Shown here in pieces: positions 8,394 through 19,028 of a DNA stretch of 42,703 nt. This DNA is from Pseudomonadota bacterium (GTDB lineage Bacteria > Pseudomonadota > Gammaproteobacteria > Burkholderiales > Burkholderiaceae_C): contig JAUNHQ010000019.1 of the NCBI GenBank assembly GCA_030535425.1, positions 1 to 42,703 of the forward strand. The letters run 5' to 3'. The position numbers and the translations under genes were made by a program. Position 1 is the stretch's first letter. Each line of letters opens with the position of its first letter. The notes under the pieces are model-generated. The model was given only the letters and a program-made list of their open reading frames with translations. It ran no database searches and had not been told where the DNA came from.

Positions 8394-8463
8394 CTGGTCG
8401 AAGAAAGCTGGATGACGCGCTGCCAGCGGCAGGCATCCATTGCTGAAGCAGCCGACTCTGGCA

Positions 8464-8844
8464 TTACGCCATCGAACTCAGCCCGAACGGATTGCCTTCC
8501 GTGTCCTCACACAGGCTGACCCAGCCAAACTCTCCAATGGAGAATTTGGGGCGAAGCAGCTTGCCACCCGCCGCTACCACGCGCGCTTGCTCGTGCTGAC
8601 AGTCTTTCACGCTGAAATACACCATTGTTCCCCCGGCCCCCGATCGGGCATGGGCAGACTTCACCAGTGCGCCGCCTGCACCGTAGGCCGTCATCGTTGT
8701 GGGAAAACCCATCATCTGTGTTTCACCGGTGGGATCACCGATAGGCTGTAGCTTTGTTTGCAGCACATCTTCGTAAAAGCGGGTGGCCCGCTCAAGATCA
8801 TGGACGTACAGGTCGAACCACCCGATGGCATTGGCAACAGGCAT
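8464..8844 (-). CDS. VOC-superfamily (glyoxalase/dioxygenase-like) protein
   Basis: A small protein of 126 residues with two beta-alpha-beta-beta-beta halves: AIGWFDLYVHDLERATRFYEDVL at the start and SLCEDTEGNPFGLSS at the end. This is the pattern of the vicinal-oxygen-chelate fold used by glyoxalases, ring-cleavage dioxygenases and antibiotic-binding proteins. Similar proteins are often filed as bleomycin-resistance-like; function here is not known. AAAGGAG precedes the ATG at good spacing. It follows the AraC gene after 33 bp and shares a terminator, so the two are probably co-transcribed. The ribosome binding site sits inside a small inverted repeat. Confidence 0.82.
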   Translation of the reverse strand: MPVANAIGWFDLYVHDLERATRFYEDVLQTKLQPIGDPTGETQMMGFPTTMTAYGAGGALVKSAHARSGAGGTMVYFSVKDCQHEQARVVAAGGKLLRPKFSIGEFGWVSLCEDTEGNPFGLSSMA

Positions 8845-8852
8845 GGAGCACT

Positions 8853-8871
8853 CCTTTGTTCAAACAAAAGG
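8853..8871 (-). promoter_or_regulatory. Small hairpin covering the VOC gene ribosome binding site
   Basis: Read on the minus strand, CCTTTTGTT-TG-AACAAAGG folds on itself with one bulged T. The AAAGG of the Shine-Dalgarno site (AAAGGAG) lies in the 3' arm. Pairing would reduce initiation at the VOC gene unless ribosomes finishing araC, 7 bp upstream, open it. The stem is short, so this is tentative. Confidence 0.3.
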
Positions 8872-8877
8872 CCCAGT

Positions 8878-9663
8878 CTAGGAGCGCGTTTCGCAACTGT
8901 CTTGTAGGGATCGGACATCAAAGCGGTCAAAAAAGCGCAGAGGTGTATACCCCATCAGCGCACGAAAGGCATGGATGTAGTGCGCTTGGTCGGCATAGAG
9001 GTCCAGGTAGCTTTCGTGAAACGAGCGCTGCATTCGCAACACTTTGAGCAGATCGTGTGGAGCCAGGCCCGTGGATTGCCTGAGGTTGCGTTGCAACTGC
9101 CGTGGCGACAGGCCCGCCAGCCTGGCCATGTCTGAGACGGAACGGATGCGCTTGAGGTTGTGCAGGATGTTCGCCGTCAGCGGGTTGGGGGCAATCAGCT
9201 TGGCTTCAATCAACCGCTTCACCAGCAGCGACATCAAGCCCTGCTTTTCGGTGAAATCCAATGCCGCCATCGCCTTGGAAGTGGCCAGCAGTGGCAAATC
9301 TCCCGCATACGGGGCGCCGACGAACTGGTGGTGCAGCTCCTTGGGGCTGCCGCGCCAAACGCCGGGAAACAACTCTATGCCCACATAGTGGAAGGCCCGG
9401 CCCAGGTTGAGCACTTCATGCCGGGCACGCAAGGCCGTCACCCCGGCAATCGCTGGGTCCAGTTGGTTGAACAGCAGGTTGACACAGGCGTCAGGAACGG
9501 CCAGCAGCAGGAAATCCTCCGGCAAGATGGCCTGCGTTTTGAGCTCCCAATACGCATGCACCAAGCCAGACAAGTGTGCAGGCGGCGGCTTTACCACGTA
9601 GCGAACCGAACGCACACGCTTGTCGATGCCGTCTTGAATCGGACGGTAGAAGGAATGGTGCAT
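8878..9663 (-). CDS. AraC-family transcriptional regulator
   Basis: The 261-residue protein has an N-terminal half of the kind seen in many AraC-like regulators of unknown ligand (PPAHLSGLVHAYWELK, then PDACVNLLFN). A C-terminal pair of helix-turn-helices (about 165-255) follows: SVSDMARLAGLSPRQLQRNLR, then YADQAHYIHAFRALMGYTPLRFF, the AraC signature. It lies directly upstream of the VOC protein in the same direction. AraC/VOC pairs are common, and the regulator probably controls its own unit. The inducer is unknown. Confidence 0.88.
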   Translation of the reverse strand: MHHSFYRPIQDGIDKRVRSVRYVVKPPPAHLSGLVHAYWELKTQAILPEDFLLLAVPDACVNLLFNQLDPAIAGVTALRARHEVLNLGRAFHYVGIELFPGVWRGSPKELHHQFVGAPYAGDLPLLATSKAMAALDFTEKQGLMSLLVKRLIEAKLIAPNPLTANILHNLKRIRSVSDMARLAGLSPRQLQRNLRQSTGLAPHDLLKVLRMQRSFHESYLDLYADQAHYIHAFRALMGYTPLRFFDRFDVRSLQDSCETRS

Positions 9664-9824
9664 GAGAGATGAAAGGCCGACTTTTGCTCCGCACCCATCC
9701 GCCGAGCAGCGAGCGGCGTAAGGAGTGCCAAGCCGTTAGCAACCCACGCAAGGCTGGCGGCTGACCGCTGTGCCAGCCAGCCTTACCGGGGGCATAGGGC
9801 ATCCAAGCGGCCCCCGCGGGGCGC

Positions 9825-12164
<2,340 letters not shown>

Positions 12165-12389
12165 GATGGTTGCTTCCTTTCAGGCTGCGCTAACGGGGGC
12201 TGCCGCTCCAGCGTTGGGCTGTCTTTTGGGGTTGATCTGTCTTTATACCTTGCGGCTTGGCCGGCGGCTTGCCAGCGCCCGTTGCGGTAAAGCTGACAGA
12301 TGGGGAATGTTTGGCGTTATTCAACGGCGCGGGTATGGCAGGGCCTGAGCGGGTAGTGGGCACGGGCAGCAAGCGCTGTGCTGGGCTGC

Positions 12390-12758
12390 TCAGTCCACAG
12401 GCTCGCTCACGCATTGCAGCGGGTGGCCGGCCTGACGGGCCGCGTCCATGACCTGATCGACCTTGGTGGCGGCCACGTCGCGCGAGTACACGCCGCACAC
12501 GCCTTTGCCGTCCAGGTGAATTCTGAGCATGATTTGCGTGGCGGTTTCGCGGTCTTTGCCAAAAAACTCCTGGATCACCACCACCACGAATTCCATAGGG
12601 GTGTAGTCGTCGTTGAGCATGACCACCTGGTACATCTGCGGCGGCTTGACTTTTTGGGGGACGCGCTCAAGAACGGCCTGGTCACTGTCATTGGGCTGGC
12701 GCGCGGGGGGGCTGGAAATGGGGGGCGTTGTGGGAGGGACGGGGTTTGATGTCGCCAT
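12390..12758 (-). CDS. clpS: ClpA adaptor protein ClpS
   Basis: Small adaptor that hands N-end-rule substrates to ClpA. The 122-residue protein has a disordered Pro/Ser-rich N-terminal extension (about 1-40). The ClpS core follows: [20 protein letters not shown] with the N-degron-binding NDD and Met residues, then [19 protein letters not shown] with the conserved ClpA-contact region. The ATG at 12758 gives a typical extension; another ATG nine bases upstream is possible. It is divergent from the cold-shock gene, with 116 bp between, and followed by clpA. Confidence 0.95.
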   Translation of the reverse strand: MATSNPVPPTTPPISSPPARQPNDSDQAVLERVPQKVKPPQMYQVVMLNDDYTPMEFVVVVIQEFFGKDRETATQIMLRIHLDGKGVCGVYSRDVAATKVDQVMDAARQAGHPLQCVSEPVD

Positions 12759-12803
12759 GAAAATCATTCTATCTGTCGGGATGGGTCGTTCACATGGGGG
12801 CGG

Positions 12804-12832
12804 TTGACAATCCTCAGCCCCTTGCGCACACT
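12804..12832 (+). promoter_or_regulatory. Possible promoter of the cold-shock gene
   Basis: A perfect TTGACA (12804-12809) is followed after 17 bp by CACACT, a poor -10 box with three of six consensus matches. The start codon is 43 bp further on. The -35 box and spacing are good; the -10 call is weak. Confidence 0.3.
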
Positions 12833-12874
12833 CGTGCGGGCAAAAAACATAGTGCAAAGGAAGGAGACACAGCC

Positions 12875-13147
12875 ATGCCACAGGGAAAAGTTAAATGGTT
12901 CAACGATCTCAAGGGCTTTGGCTTTATTGAGCCTGATGGCGGGGGGCCGGATGTCTTTGCCCATTTCTCCGCGATTGACATGGATGGCTTTAAAACCCTG
13001 AAGGAAGGCGCTCGCGTCAGCTACGAGGTGAACGAGGGGCCGAAAGGGTTGCTGGCGCAGCGCATTCGAACGTTGGCTGATGATGCACTGCCAGGTGACA
13101 AGCCACTGCCATCGTCACCGGATGGCCAGATACCCGTGATGAATTGA
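12875..13147 (+). CDS. Cold-shock-domain protein
   Basis: A 90-residue single-stranded nucleic-acid-binding protein of the CspA family. The OB fold covers about residues 3-70, with RNP1 KGFGFI and RNP2 VFAHF. The C-terminus extends by about 20 residues (Asp/Pro/Ser-rich) beyond the usual 67-70. A strong ribosome binding site (AAGGAAGGAG) precedes the ATG. It lies next to clpS in the divergent direction, a common neighbourhood in proteobacteria. Whether it is cold-inducible cannot be told; the leader of at most about 60 nt is short for a CspA-type thermosensor. Confidence 0.93.
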   Translation: MPQGKVKWFNDLKGFGFIEPDGGGPDVFAHFSAIDMDGFKTLKEGARVSYEVNEGPKGLLAQRIRTLADDALPGDKPLPSSPDGQIPVMN

Positions 13148-13206
13148 GCATTTGTGCCGCTTAGGCGAGCAGCAGACACATTCCGCTGGCCGCTTTGTTG
13201 CCAGCG

Positions 13207-13240
13207 ATGAAAAAACCCGGTGAAGACCGGGTTTTTTCAT
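13207..13240. terminator. Bidirectional terminator between csp and icd
   Basis: Perfect 15-bp arms (13207-13221 and 13226-13240) contain ACCGGG next to runs of six T on either strand, around a GAAG loop. The two flanking genes converge, so one hairpin serves both. Confidence 0.9.
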
Positions 13241-13273
13241 GGGCTTTAAGCCGGGATTTCGATCACACAAAGC

Positions 13274-14527
13274 TCACATGTGCTCGATCATTACCTGCCC
13301 AAAACCTGAGCAGCTGACCTGCGTGGCCCCTTCCATCAGGCGGGCAAAGTCATAAGTGACTTTCTTGCTCTGAATGGCCCCTTCCATGCTGCCAATGATC
13401 AAATCGGCCGCCTCTGTCCAGCCCATGTGGCGCAGCATCATCTCGGCGCTGAGGATTTCCGAGCCCGGGTTGACGTAATCCTTGCCCGCGTACTTGGGCG
13501 CAGTGCCGTGGGTGGCCTCAAAGCAGGCCACGCTGTCGCTCATGTTGGCCCCAGGGGCAATGCCAATGCCACCCACTTGCGCGGCCAGCGCGTCGCTGAT
13601 GTAGTCGCCATTGAGGTTCAAGGTGGCGATGACGCTGTATTCGGCCGGGCGCAACAGAATTTGCTGCAAGAAGGCATCGGCAATCGAATCCTTGATGACG
13701 ATATCTCGGCCCGTGCGCGGGTTTTTGAGCGTGCACCACGGCCCGCCATCAAGCAGCTGCGCCCCAAACTCGCGCTGCGCCAGCGTATAGCCCCAATCAC
13801 GAAAGCCACCTTCGGTGTACTTCATGATGTTGCCCTTGTGCACCAAGGTCACGCTGGGCTTGTCGTTGTCAATGGCGTACTGAATGGCCTTGCGCACCAG
13901 GCGCTCGGTGCCTTCGATAGACACCGGCTTGATGCCCAGCGCCGAAGTCTGCGGAAAGCGAATCTTGCGCACCCCCATCTCATCGGTCAAAAAGCGCATT
14001 AGCCGCTGCACCTGCTCGCTCTTGGCCTCCCACTCGATACCGGCGTAAATATCCTCGCTGTTTTCACGGAAGATCGCCATGTCCACCTTCTCCGGCTCTT
14101 TCAGCGGCGAAGGCACCCCCTTGAAATAACGCACCGGGCGCAGGCACACGTACAAATCCAGCTCCTGCCGCAGCGCCACGTTCAGGCTGCGAATGCCCCC
14201 GCCCACCGGCGTGGTCAGCGGGCCCTTGATGGACACCACGTACTCCTTGAGCGCCGCCAGGGTTTCATCAGGCAGCCACACATCCGGGCCATACACGCGC
14301 GTGGCCTTCTCGCCCGCAAACACCTCCATCCAATGGATTTTGCGCTGGCCCCCGTAGCACTTTTGCACCGCCGCATCCACCACCTTGAGCATGACCGGCG
14401 TAATGTCCACCCCCGTGCCATCGCCCTCGATGTAAGGAATGATGGGGTTGTGAGGCACGTTGAGCGAAAAATCAGCGTTAACAGTGATCTTCTGCCCCTC
14501 GGCAGGCGGCTGGATGTGCTGTGACAT
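13274..14527 (-). CDS. icd: NADP-dependent isocitrate dehydrogenase
   Basis: TCA-cycle enzyme converting isocitrate to 2-oxoglutarate. At 417 residues it is co-linear with E. coli Icd. Substrate-binding elements are [20 protein letters not shown], with the regulatory serine (near 114) that AceK phosphorylates in E. coli, and [11 protein letters not shown]. The coenzyme loop [17 protein letters not shown] carries the Lys-Tyr pair that marks NADP preference. The ATG at 14527 is followed by a family-typical N-terminus. A hairpin with a T-tract sits 28 bp upstream, inside the likely leader. A bidirectional terminator follows the gene. Confidence 0.97.
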   Translation of the reverse strand: MSQHIQPPAEGQKITVNADFSLNVPHNPIIPYIEGDGTGVDITPVMLKVVDAAVQKCYGGQRKIHWMEVFAGEKATRVYGPDVWLPDETLAALKEYVVSIKGPLTTPVGGGIRSLNVALRQELDLYVCLRPVRYFKGVPSPLKEPEKVDMAIFRENSEDIYAGIEWEAKSEQVQRLMRFLTDEMGVRKIRFPQTSALGIKPVSIEGTERLVRKAIQYAIDNDKPSVTLVHKGNIMKYTEGGFRDWGYTLAQREFGAQLLDGGPWCTLKNPRTGRDIVIKDSIADAFLQQILLRPAEYSVIATLNLNGDYISDALAAQVGGIGIAPGANMSDSVACFEATHGTAPKYAGKDYVNPGSEILSAEMMLRHMGWTEAADLIIGSMEGAIQSKKVTYDFARLMEGATQVSCSGFGQVMIEHM

Positions 14528-14554
14528 GAGCGGCTTTCGGATGAAAACAACAAG

Positions 14555-14584
14555 AAAAAGCCGCAGCCACCCAAAGGCTGCGGC
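14555..14584 (-). terminator. Terminator-like hairpin in the icd leader
   Basis: On the minus strand GCCGCAGCC (14584-14576) and GGCTGCGGC (14568-14560) form a perfect 9-bp stem with a 7-base loop, followed by TTTTT. It ends 28 bp before the icd start. No minus-strand gene lies upstream, because the next gene is divergent. So it is either an attenuator of icd, a barrier to antisense transcripts, or a leftover of an older gene order. Confidence 0.65.
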
Positions 14585-14645
14585 GGTTGCGGTTCATTCT
14601 AGCCATGGTGTTGCAAGCGTCTTGTCTGCGCGAGACACAATGCAG

Positions 14646-14689
14646 CCATGTGGCAGCAGATGCGCTGATAACTTTGATCTGCTGCATGG
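14646..14689 (+). promoter_or_regulatory. Inverted repeat upstream of the DUF192 gene
   Basis: GCAGCAGAT (14653-14661) pairs perfectly with ATCTGCTGC (14677-14685) across a 15-base spacer. The arms extend imperfectly outward as CCATG and ATGG. It lies 47-90 bp before the DUF192 start and could be an operator or a leader hairpin. Confidence 0.3.
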
Positions 14690-14735
14690 TGCACTAGACG
14701 GCACTGATATCCTGACAGCAACATATCCAAACCCC

Positions 14736-15203
14736 ATGCCATCTCTTCTTCGCTCCCTGCGGGCTGCCCTGATAGCAGTGGCGCCCCTTTACCCTTCATA
14801 CGCTCAACAGGCGGCGGCAGGCCAGCCGCAGCTGAATTTGCCCCGAACTGCCCTTGGCGTGGGTATGCACCGTATTGATGCTCAAGTGGCATCTACCCCA
14901 GCACAGCGGCAGACTGGCTTGATGCACCGCCAGCACATGCCTGAGCATGAGGGCATGCTGTTTGTGTTCGAGCAGCCCGCCGTCCAGTGCTTTTGGATGC
15001 GCAATACGCTCATCCCCTTGACCGCAGCTTTTGTGCAAGACGATGGCACCATCGTCAACCTGGCTGACATGCAGCCGCTGAAAGACACCAGCCACTGTTC
15101 GGAAAAGCCGGTGCGTTACGTGCTGGAAATGAATCAGGGCTGGTTTGCCGCGCGCCACGTCAAGCCTGGGCACCGGCTGCGAGGCGATGCGTTCAAGCCC
15201 TGA
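14736..15203 (+). CDS. Exported DUF192-family protein
   Basis: The 155-residue protein has a short signal peptide (LLRSLRAALIAVAPLYPSYAQQA). A DUF192 domain follows from about residue 45 (TPAQRQTGLMHRQHMPEHEGMLFVFE, CFWMRNTLIPLTAAFVQDDGTIVNLADM, CSEKPVRYVLEMNQGWFA). The order of these motifs matches the family along its whole length. DUF192 proteins are small exported or envelope proteins without a settled biochemical role. The ATG at 14736 gives the signal peptide. It is divergent from icd and followed by the oppositely oriented CHRD genes. Confidence 0.88.
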   Translation: MPSLLRSLRAALIAVAPLYPSYAQQAAAGQPQLNLPRTALGVGMHRIDAQVASTPAQRQTGLMHRQHMPEHEGMLFVFEQPAVQCFWMRNTLIPLTAAFVQDDGTIVNLADMQPLKDTSHCSEKPVRYVLEMNQGWFAARHVKPGHRLRGDAFKP

Positions 15204-15247
15204 GCACATGGGTAAGAGCCCGGGGCACGAGCAGGGGCGGTCGAGTG

Positions 15248-15793
15248 TCAGCGCTGCTCGATCAACTGGCCGCGGATTTCACCTTCGGGATAGCGCTCGG
15301 TGCGCAGGTTCACATACCACTGCCCGGCCAGCAGATTGGCGCGCTGCCCAGGGCTGAGCATGGCGCGGCCTTCGTAGGGGCTGGTGAACTGCCGTCCAAT
15401 GGCCAGGACGGGGGAGGCCACTTCGCCTTCCATGGCCGGGCTGTGAAAATGCGCAGCCTGTACGGGACCGCTGAGCTGGGAAAAGCTCAGCTTCCATTGC
15501 AGCAAGCCAGTGTTTCGATTGAGAACGGCCACCAGCTCGCCCCGGGCAGGGCTGTTGCTGGGTGGCACGGTTTCAGCGCCGCTGAGCTGCGCGCGAAAAG
15601 CGGCCAATTCAGATTGGCGCGAGGGCTCAGCGGGTGGCTTCGTCTGCGTGCGCACAGGTGGCGACATCGGGGGCAACTGCGTGGTGGTGCAGGCGCTCAG
15701 GGCAAGCCCGGTGACCAGCGGCCAAGCCAGCAGGCGCGTCAACCGATATGCAGTGGAAGCCGTGGAAACGGGATGCGGGTAAAGCGTCATCAT
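15248..15793 (-). CDS. CHRD-domain lipoprotein, second of a tandem pair
   Basis: Predicted outer-surface or periplasmic lipoprotein of about 181 residues. It has a signal peptide ending in the lipobox LSAC followed by TTT, a Pro-rich spacer, and a CHRD domain (FRAQLSGAETVPPSNSPARGEL through WYVNLRTERYPEGEIRGQL). CHRD was first described in chordin and is found in bacterial proteins of unknown role. Two adjacent ATG codons (15793, 15790) are possible starts. It lies 75 bp downstream of a paralogue on the same strand with the same layout, so the pair probably arose by duplication. Confidence 0.85.
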   Translation of the reverse strand: MMTLYPHPVSTASTAYRLTRLLAWPLVTGLALSACTTTQLPPMSPPVRTQTKPPAEPSRQSELAAFRAQLSGAETVPPSNSPARGELVAVLNRNTGLLQWKLSFSQLSGPVQAAHFHSPAMEGEVASPVLAIGRQFTSPYEGRAMLSPGQRANLLAGQWYVNLRTERYPEGEIRGQLIEQR

Positions 15794-15868
15794 GGCAGGC
15801 ACGATACCACCACGCATTTCACCTGGACATGACGCCTGACAGCCCGATACTGGCTATGCGCCAGTGCC

Positions 15869-16519
15869 TCAATGCACGACGCGCAATTGGCCGCGCACTT
15901 CGCCAGCAGGGTAGAGGCTTGTCTGGATGTTGACATACCAGCGTCCATTAAGCAGGTCTTGCGCTTGCTGGGGCTGCAAGGTGGCATGCCCTTCGTAGGA
16001 AGGGCCAAAAGGCGCAGGCCACACCAGGGTGATAGGGGCTGTTTGGTTTTCACCTGCGGGGCCATGGAAATTGACGCCAGTAATGGTGCCTGACAGCCCG
16101 GACCAACTGGCGCGCCAGCGTAGCAGGCCAGTGCTGGCGTTGTAGAGCGCATCAATCTGGCCGCTGCCGCTGCTGCGGGTGGGCGGCACGGCACTGGCGC
16201 CATTGAGCCGGGTGGTAAAGGTAATCAGGTGCGCTCGTGGATCGGCTGGGCTGGCATCGGAAGGGCCGGGGGGTGTCGGTTGTTGCGGCGTTCCCACGGG
16301 GGGCAGTGGCTGGGCGACGGGCTGCGTAGGGGGCACGGGGCTGGGTTGGGCCGTGGAGGGGGCAGGTGTGATGACGGAGGAAGGCGGCATCTGTGGCTCG
16401 GGGGAGCGCACAGGAGGCGGGTCATAACGGGGGCCAAGGTCAACTGTAGAACATGCGCCAAGCAGCAAGGCCATGGCGGGCAGGGCTCGGGAAATGGGGG
16501 ATGGAAGTGTCGTGGGCAT
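15869..16519 (-). CDS. CHRD-domain lipoprotein, first of a tandem pair
   Basis: The 216-residue protein has a signal peptide with lipobox LGAC, then a long Pro/Gln/Ser-rich spacer (about 30-95), then a CHRD domain (FTTRLNGASAVPPTRSSGSGQI through RWYVNIQTSLYPAGEVRGQLRVV). It resembles the next gene domain for domain, but the spacer is longer. AAGGAT precedes the start. The function of bacterial CHRD proteins is not established; lipid anchoring plus a flexible stalk suggests display of the domain away from the membrane. Confidence 0.87.
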   Translation of the reverse strand: MPTTLPSPISRALPAMALLLGACSTVDLGPRYDPPPVRSPEPQMPPSSVITPAPSTAQPSPVPPTQPVAQPLPPVGTPQQPTPPGPSDASPADPRAHLITFTTRLNGASAVPPTRSSGSGQIDALYNASTGLLRWRASWSGLSGTITGVNFHGPAGENQTAPITLVWPAPFGPSYEGHATLQPQQAQDLLNGRWYVNIQTSLYPAGEVRGQLRVVH

Positions 16520-16703
16520 GGTGACAGATCCTTTTGAAATGATGAAGAGAAGGGCAGGCCTGCTGTCTCAAAATGTCGGCTGAACCGGCAAGGGCATGGC
16601 AAACCTGTATGTGCGAGCGAGATTGTAGGTAGGAACGGCGAGTGGGCCGCGTGGGGCTTGTGCCAGCCGGAGCTATTCAGCCATCGGGCACCGGCATGGG
16701 TGG

Positions 16704-17984
16704 TCAGTTCGCTTCAATGCGCGTGCCGTCGGTGATGCGGTCGTCAGGCTGCACGATGACGGCATCGCCCTCGGCCACGCCGTGCAGGATTTGCGCCGCC
16801 GTGGCCGAGCGCAAGCCCACCTGCACCGGGGTGCGGCGCGCGCGGCCATCCACCACGCGGTACAGCGCCCAGCCGCTGGCCGGGTCTTGCGCGGCGGGCA
16901 GGGGCGATGAAGTGGGGGCCGAGGCTGCCGGTGCTGCCGAAGCCGGCGCCGCCGCGTCGCTGGTGCGAAACAGCGCGCCGGCGGGCACTTGCAGGGCGTC
17001 GCTTTCGTGCTGGAGGATGAAGTCCAGCTCCACCCGGTAGGCATCGCCCAGCGCGGCCCACTGGCTGCGGGGGGTGTCAATGTCCAGAATGACGCGGGTG
17101 CGCTGCTCTTCCACCCCCAGGGCCGACACTTTGGTAAAGCCGCCTGGCTCCACGCGGGTGACGGTGGCGGCCAGCTCGCCCGCGCCGCCCCAGCGCAGCA
17201 CGCGTGCGGCCATGCCGGGGGCCAGGCGCACGGCGTCGGTGGAGAGCACTTCGGCCTCGATCTCCAGCTGCGCCGCGTCACCCACTTCCAGCAGCGCCTG
17301 CCCGGCGGCCACGGGGGCGGCGCTTTCCAGCACGCGCTTGAGCACCACGCCATCGACTGGCGAGACCACGGGCAGCGGCGCCGGTGCGGCGTTGGCCCGG
17401 GGGGCGTGGTGCGGCCCCCCCGCGCGGGCGGGGGGCCCACCGGCGGCGGGGGCGTGCTCGGCGGGGCGGGGGGCGGCCCGCTCGGCGGCGGCAGTGGCGG
17501 CCTGGGCGCGGGCCTGGTCAAAGGCTTCTTGCGAAATGGCTTGCGCGGCCTGCAAGGGCTGGGCGCGGCGCAGGCTGGCCTGGGCCAGATCGTGCGCGGC
17601 CTGGGCAGCGGCAATGCGCTGGCGCGCGGCGGCCTGCTGGCTTTGGCCGGCGGCCACATCGGCCTGGGCCTGGGCGCGGCTGCGTGCGTCCAGCAGGCCG
17701 CTGGTGGCCGGCTCAATCACGGCCAGGGTTTGCCCGGCCTGCACCGCATCGCCCGGCTGCAAACTGATGCGCCGCAGCGTGCCGGCCACGGGGGCGGTGA
17801 TGGCGTAGCGTGCTTTCAGCCGGGTTTTGCCCTCTTCGGAAAAGCTTTGCGTGATGGGCGCGCGGCGGGCGGTTTCCACCCGTGCCAGTTGCACCGGCTC
17901 GCGCAGTGCGGCCCAGGCCAGCAGGCCCAGCGCGGCCAGGGCAGCGGCGGTGTAGAGCAGGGGTTTGAGGGGCGGGTGTTTCAT
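16704..17984 (-). CDS. HlyD/RND-type periplasmic adaptor (membrane fusion) protein
   Basis: The 426-residue protein has one N-terminal membrane anchor (LLYTAAALAALGLLAWAAL). A lipoyl half-motif (TAPVAGTLRRISLQPGDAVQAGQTLAVIEP), an Ala/Gln-rich helical hairpin, the second lipoyl half (VSPVDGVVLKRVLESAAPVAAGQALLEVGD) and a beta-barrel region follow. Such adaptors link an inner-membrane pump to an outer-membrane channel. No ABC or RND pump gene is adjacent. The second strand of the hairpin is replaced by a Pro/Gly/His-rich segment coded by a run-rich GC stretch (about 17385-17480), which cannot form the expected coiled coil. The start MKHPPLK at 17984 puts the anchor at the N-terminus. Confidence 0.83.
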   Translation of the reverse strand: MKHPPLKPLLYTAAALAALGLLAWAALREPVQLARVETARRAPITQSFSEEGKTRLKARYAITAPVAGTLRRISLQPGDAVQAGQTLAVIEPATSGLLDARSRAQAQADVAAGQSQQAAARQRIAAAQAAHDLAQASLRRAQPLQAAQAISQEAFDQARAQAATAAAERAAPRPAEHAPAAGGPPARAGGPHHAPRANAAPAPLPVVSPVDGVVLKRVLESAAPVAAGQALLEVGDAAQLEIEAEVLSTDAVRLAPGMAARVLRWGGAGELAATVTRVEPGGFTKVSALGVEEQRTRVILDIDTPRSQWAALGDAYRVELDFILQHESDALQVPAGALFRTSDAAAPASAAPAASAPTSSPLPAAQDPASGWALYRVVDGRARRTPVQVGLRSATAAQILHGVAEGDAVIVQPDDRITDGTRIEAN

Positions 17985-18113
17985 GCGGCCAATGGTAGTG
18001 GCTGCGGCATGGGCAGGGCGCACGCGCACAATCGCAGGCGTGACGGGGCGCGGGCCTGTGAAGCGGGTGGCGCCTGACTGTGCTTTTCTTCATTGCCTTG
18101 TGCTTGCCTTGCC

Positions 18114-18977
18114 ATGCGCCTGAAAGACCGTTGGATTGCCGCTGCCGTGGTGCTGGCCTGGGGCATCAATTTCGTGTTCATGAAAGTGGCGCTGGCGCAG
18201 GTGCAGCCGGTGGTGCTGGGGCTGCTGCGCTTTGTGTTGCTGCTGTTTCCGGCCATTTTCTTTTTCAAGCGCCCGGCGGTGCCCTGGCGCTGGCTGGCGC
18301 TGTATGGGCTGTGCATCAGCTTTGCGCAGTTCAGCCTGCTGTTCATGGCCATTGCGCAGGGCATGCCCACCGGGCTGGCGGCGCTGTTGCAGCAGGCGCA
18401 GGCCTTTTTTACCGTGCTGTTGGCGGCGCTGCTGCTGCACGAGCCGGTGCGCCGCCACCACGCGCTGGCCCTGGGGCTGGCCATGGTGGCGCTGGGGCTG
18501 ATTGGCGTGGGCCAGTGGCAAGGGGTAATGCCGTTGGGCGCGCTGGGGCTGATGCTGGGGGCGGCTGCCATGTGGGCGGCGGGCAACCTGATCGTCAAGC
18601 GCCTGGGGCCGGTGGACGCGCTGGCGCTGGTGGTATGGGGCAATGTGTCGGCCCTGCTGGCGTTTGCGCTGGCGGCGCTGGCGCTGTATGGCGTGCAGGG
18701 GGTGGCCCAGCAGGTGGCGGGCATGGACTGGCGCGGCTGGGGCAGCGCGCTGTATCTGGCCTACGGCGCGGGCCTGCTGGGCTACGCCGGCTGGGGGTTG
18801 CTGCTGTCGCGCTACCCGGCAGGACAGATCACGCCGCTGGGGCTGCTGGTGCCGGTGGTGGCCCTGCTGGTGGCCTTCGTCGGCTTGCATGAGCCGCTCA
18901 ACACCTGGCACTGGGCCGGGGTGGCGCTGATGCTGCTGGCGCTGGCAGTGCAGGTGCTGGGCGGGCGGCGGCACTGA
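18114..18977 (+). CDS. eamA: EamA-family exporter (O-acetylserine/cysteine exporter type)
   Basis: A DMT-superfamily protein of 287 residues with ten predicted membrane segments in two EamA repeats. The first 110 residues match E. coli EamA (YdeD) closely in pattern: AWGINFVFMKVAL, LRFVLLLFPAIFFFKRP, LYGLCISFAQFSLLFMAIAQGMP and LQQAQAFFTVLLAALLL. EamA exports O-acetylserine and cysteine pathway metabolites. The start MRLKDRW at 18114 is the conserved N-terminus. It faces away from the adaptor gene with 129 bp between. No ribosome binding site of note is seen. Confidence 0.85.
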   Translation: MRLKDRWIAAAVVLAWGINFVFMKVALAQVQPVVLGLLRFVLLLFPAIFFFKRPAVPWRWLALYGLCISFAQFSLLFMAIAQGMPTGLAALLQQAQAFFTVLLAALLLHEPVRRHHALALGLAMVALGLIGVGQWQGVMPLGALGLMLGAAAMWAAGNLIVKRLGPVDALALVVWGNVSALLAFALAALALYGVQGVAQQVAGMDWRGWGSALYLAYGAGLLGYAGWGLLLSRYPAGQITPLGLLVPVVALLVAFVGLHEPLNTWHWAGVALMLLALAVQVLGGRRH

Positions 18978-19028
18978 GCTGGCGGGCGGGCTGGGCCGTG
19001 TGCAGTGGGTTCGTTGCGGCGGGCGCGT

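Noticed and set aside
16520-16703. Missing pump gene next to the HlyD-type adaptor
   Set aside because: The 184 bp between the adaptor and the CHRD gene has no ABC or RND fragment in any frame; a truncated pump could not be supported.
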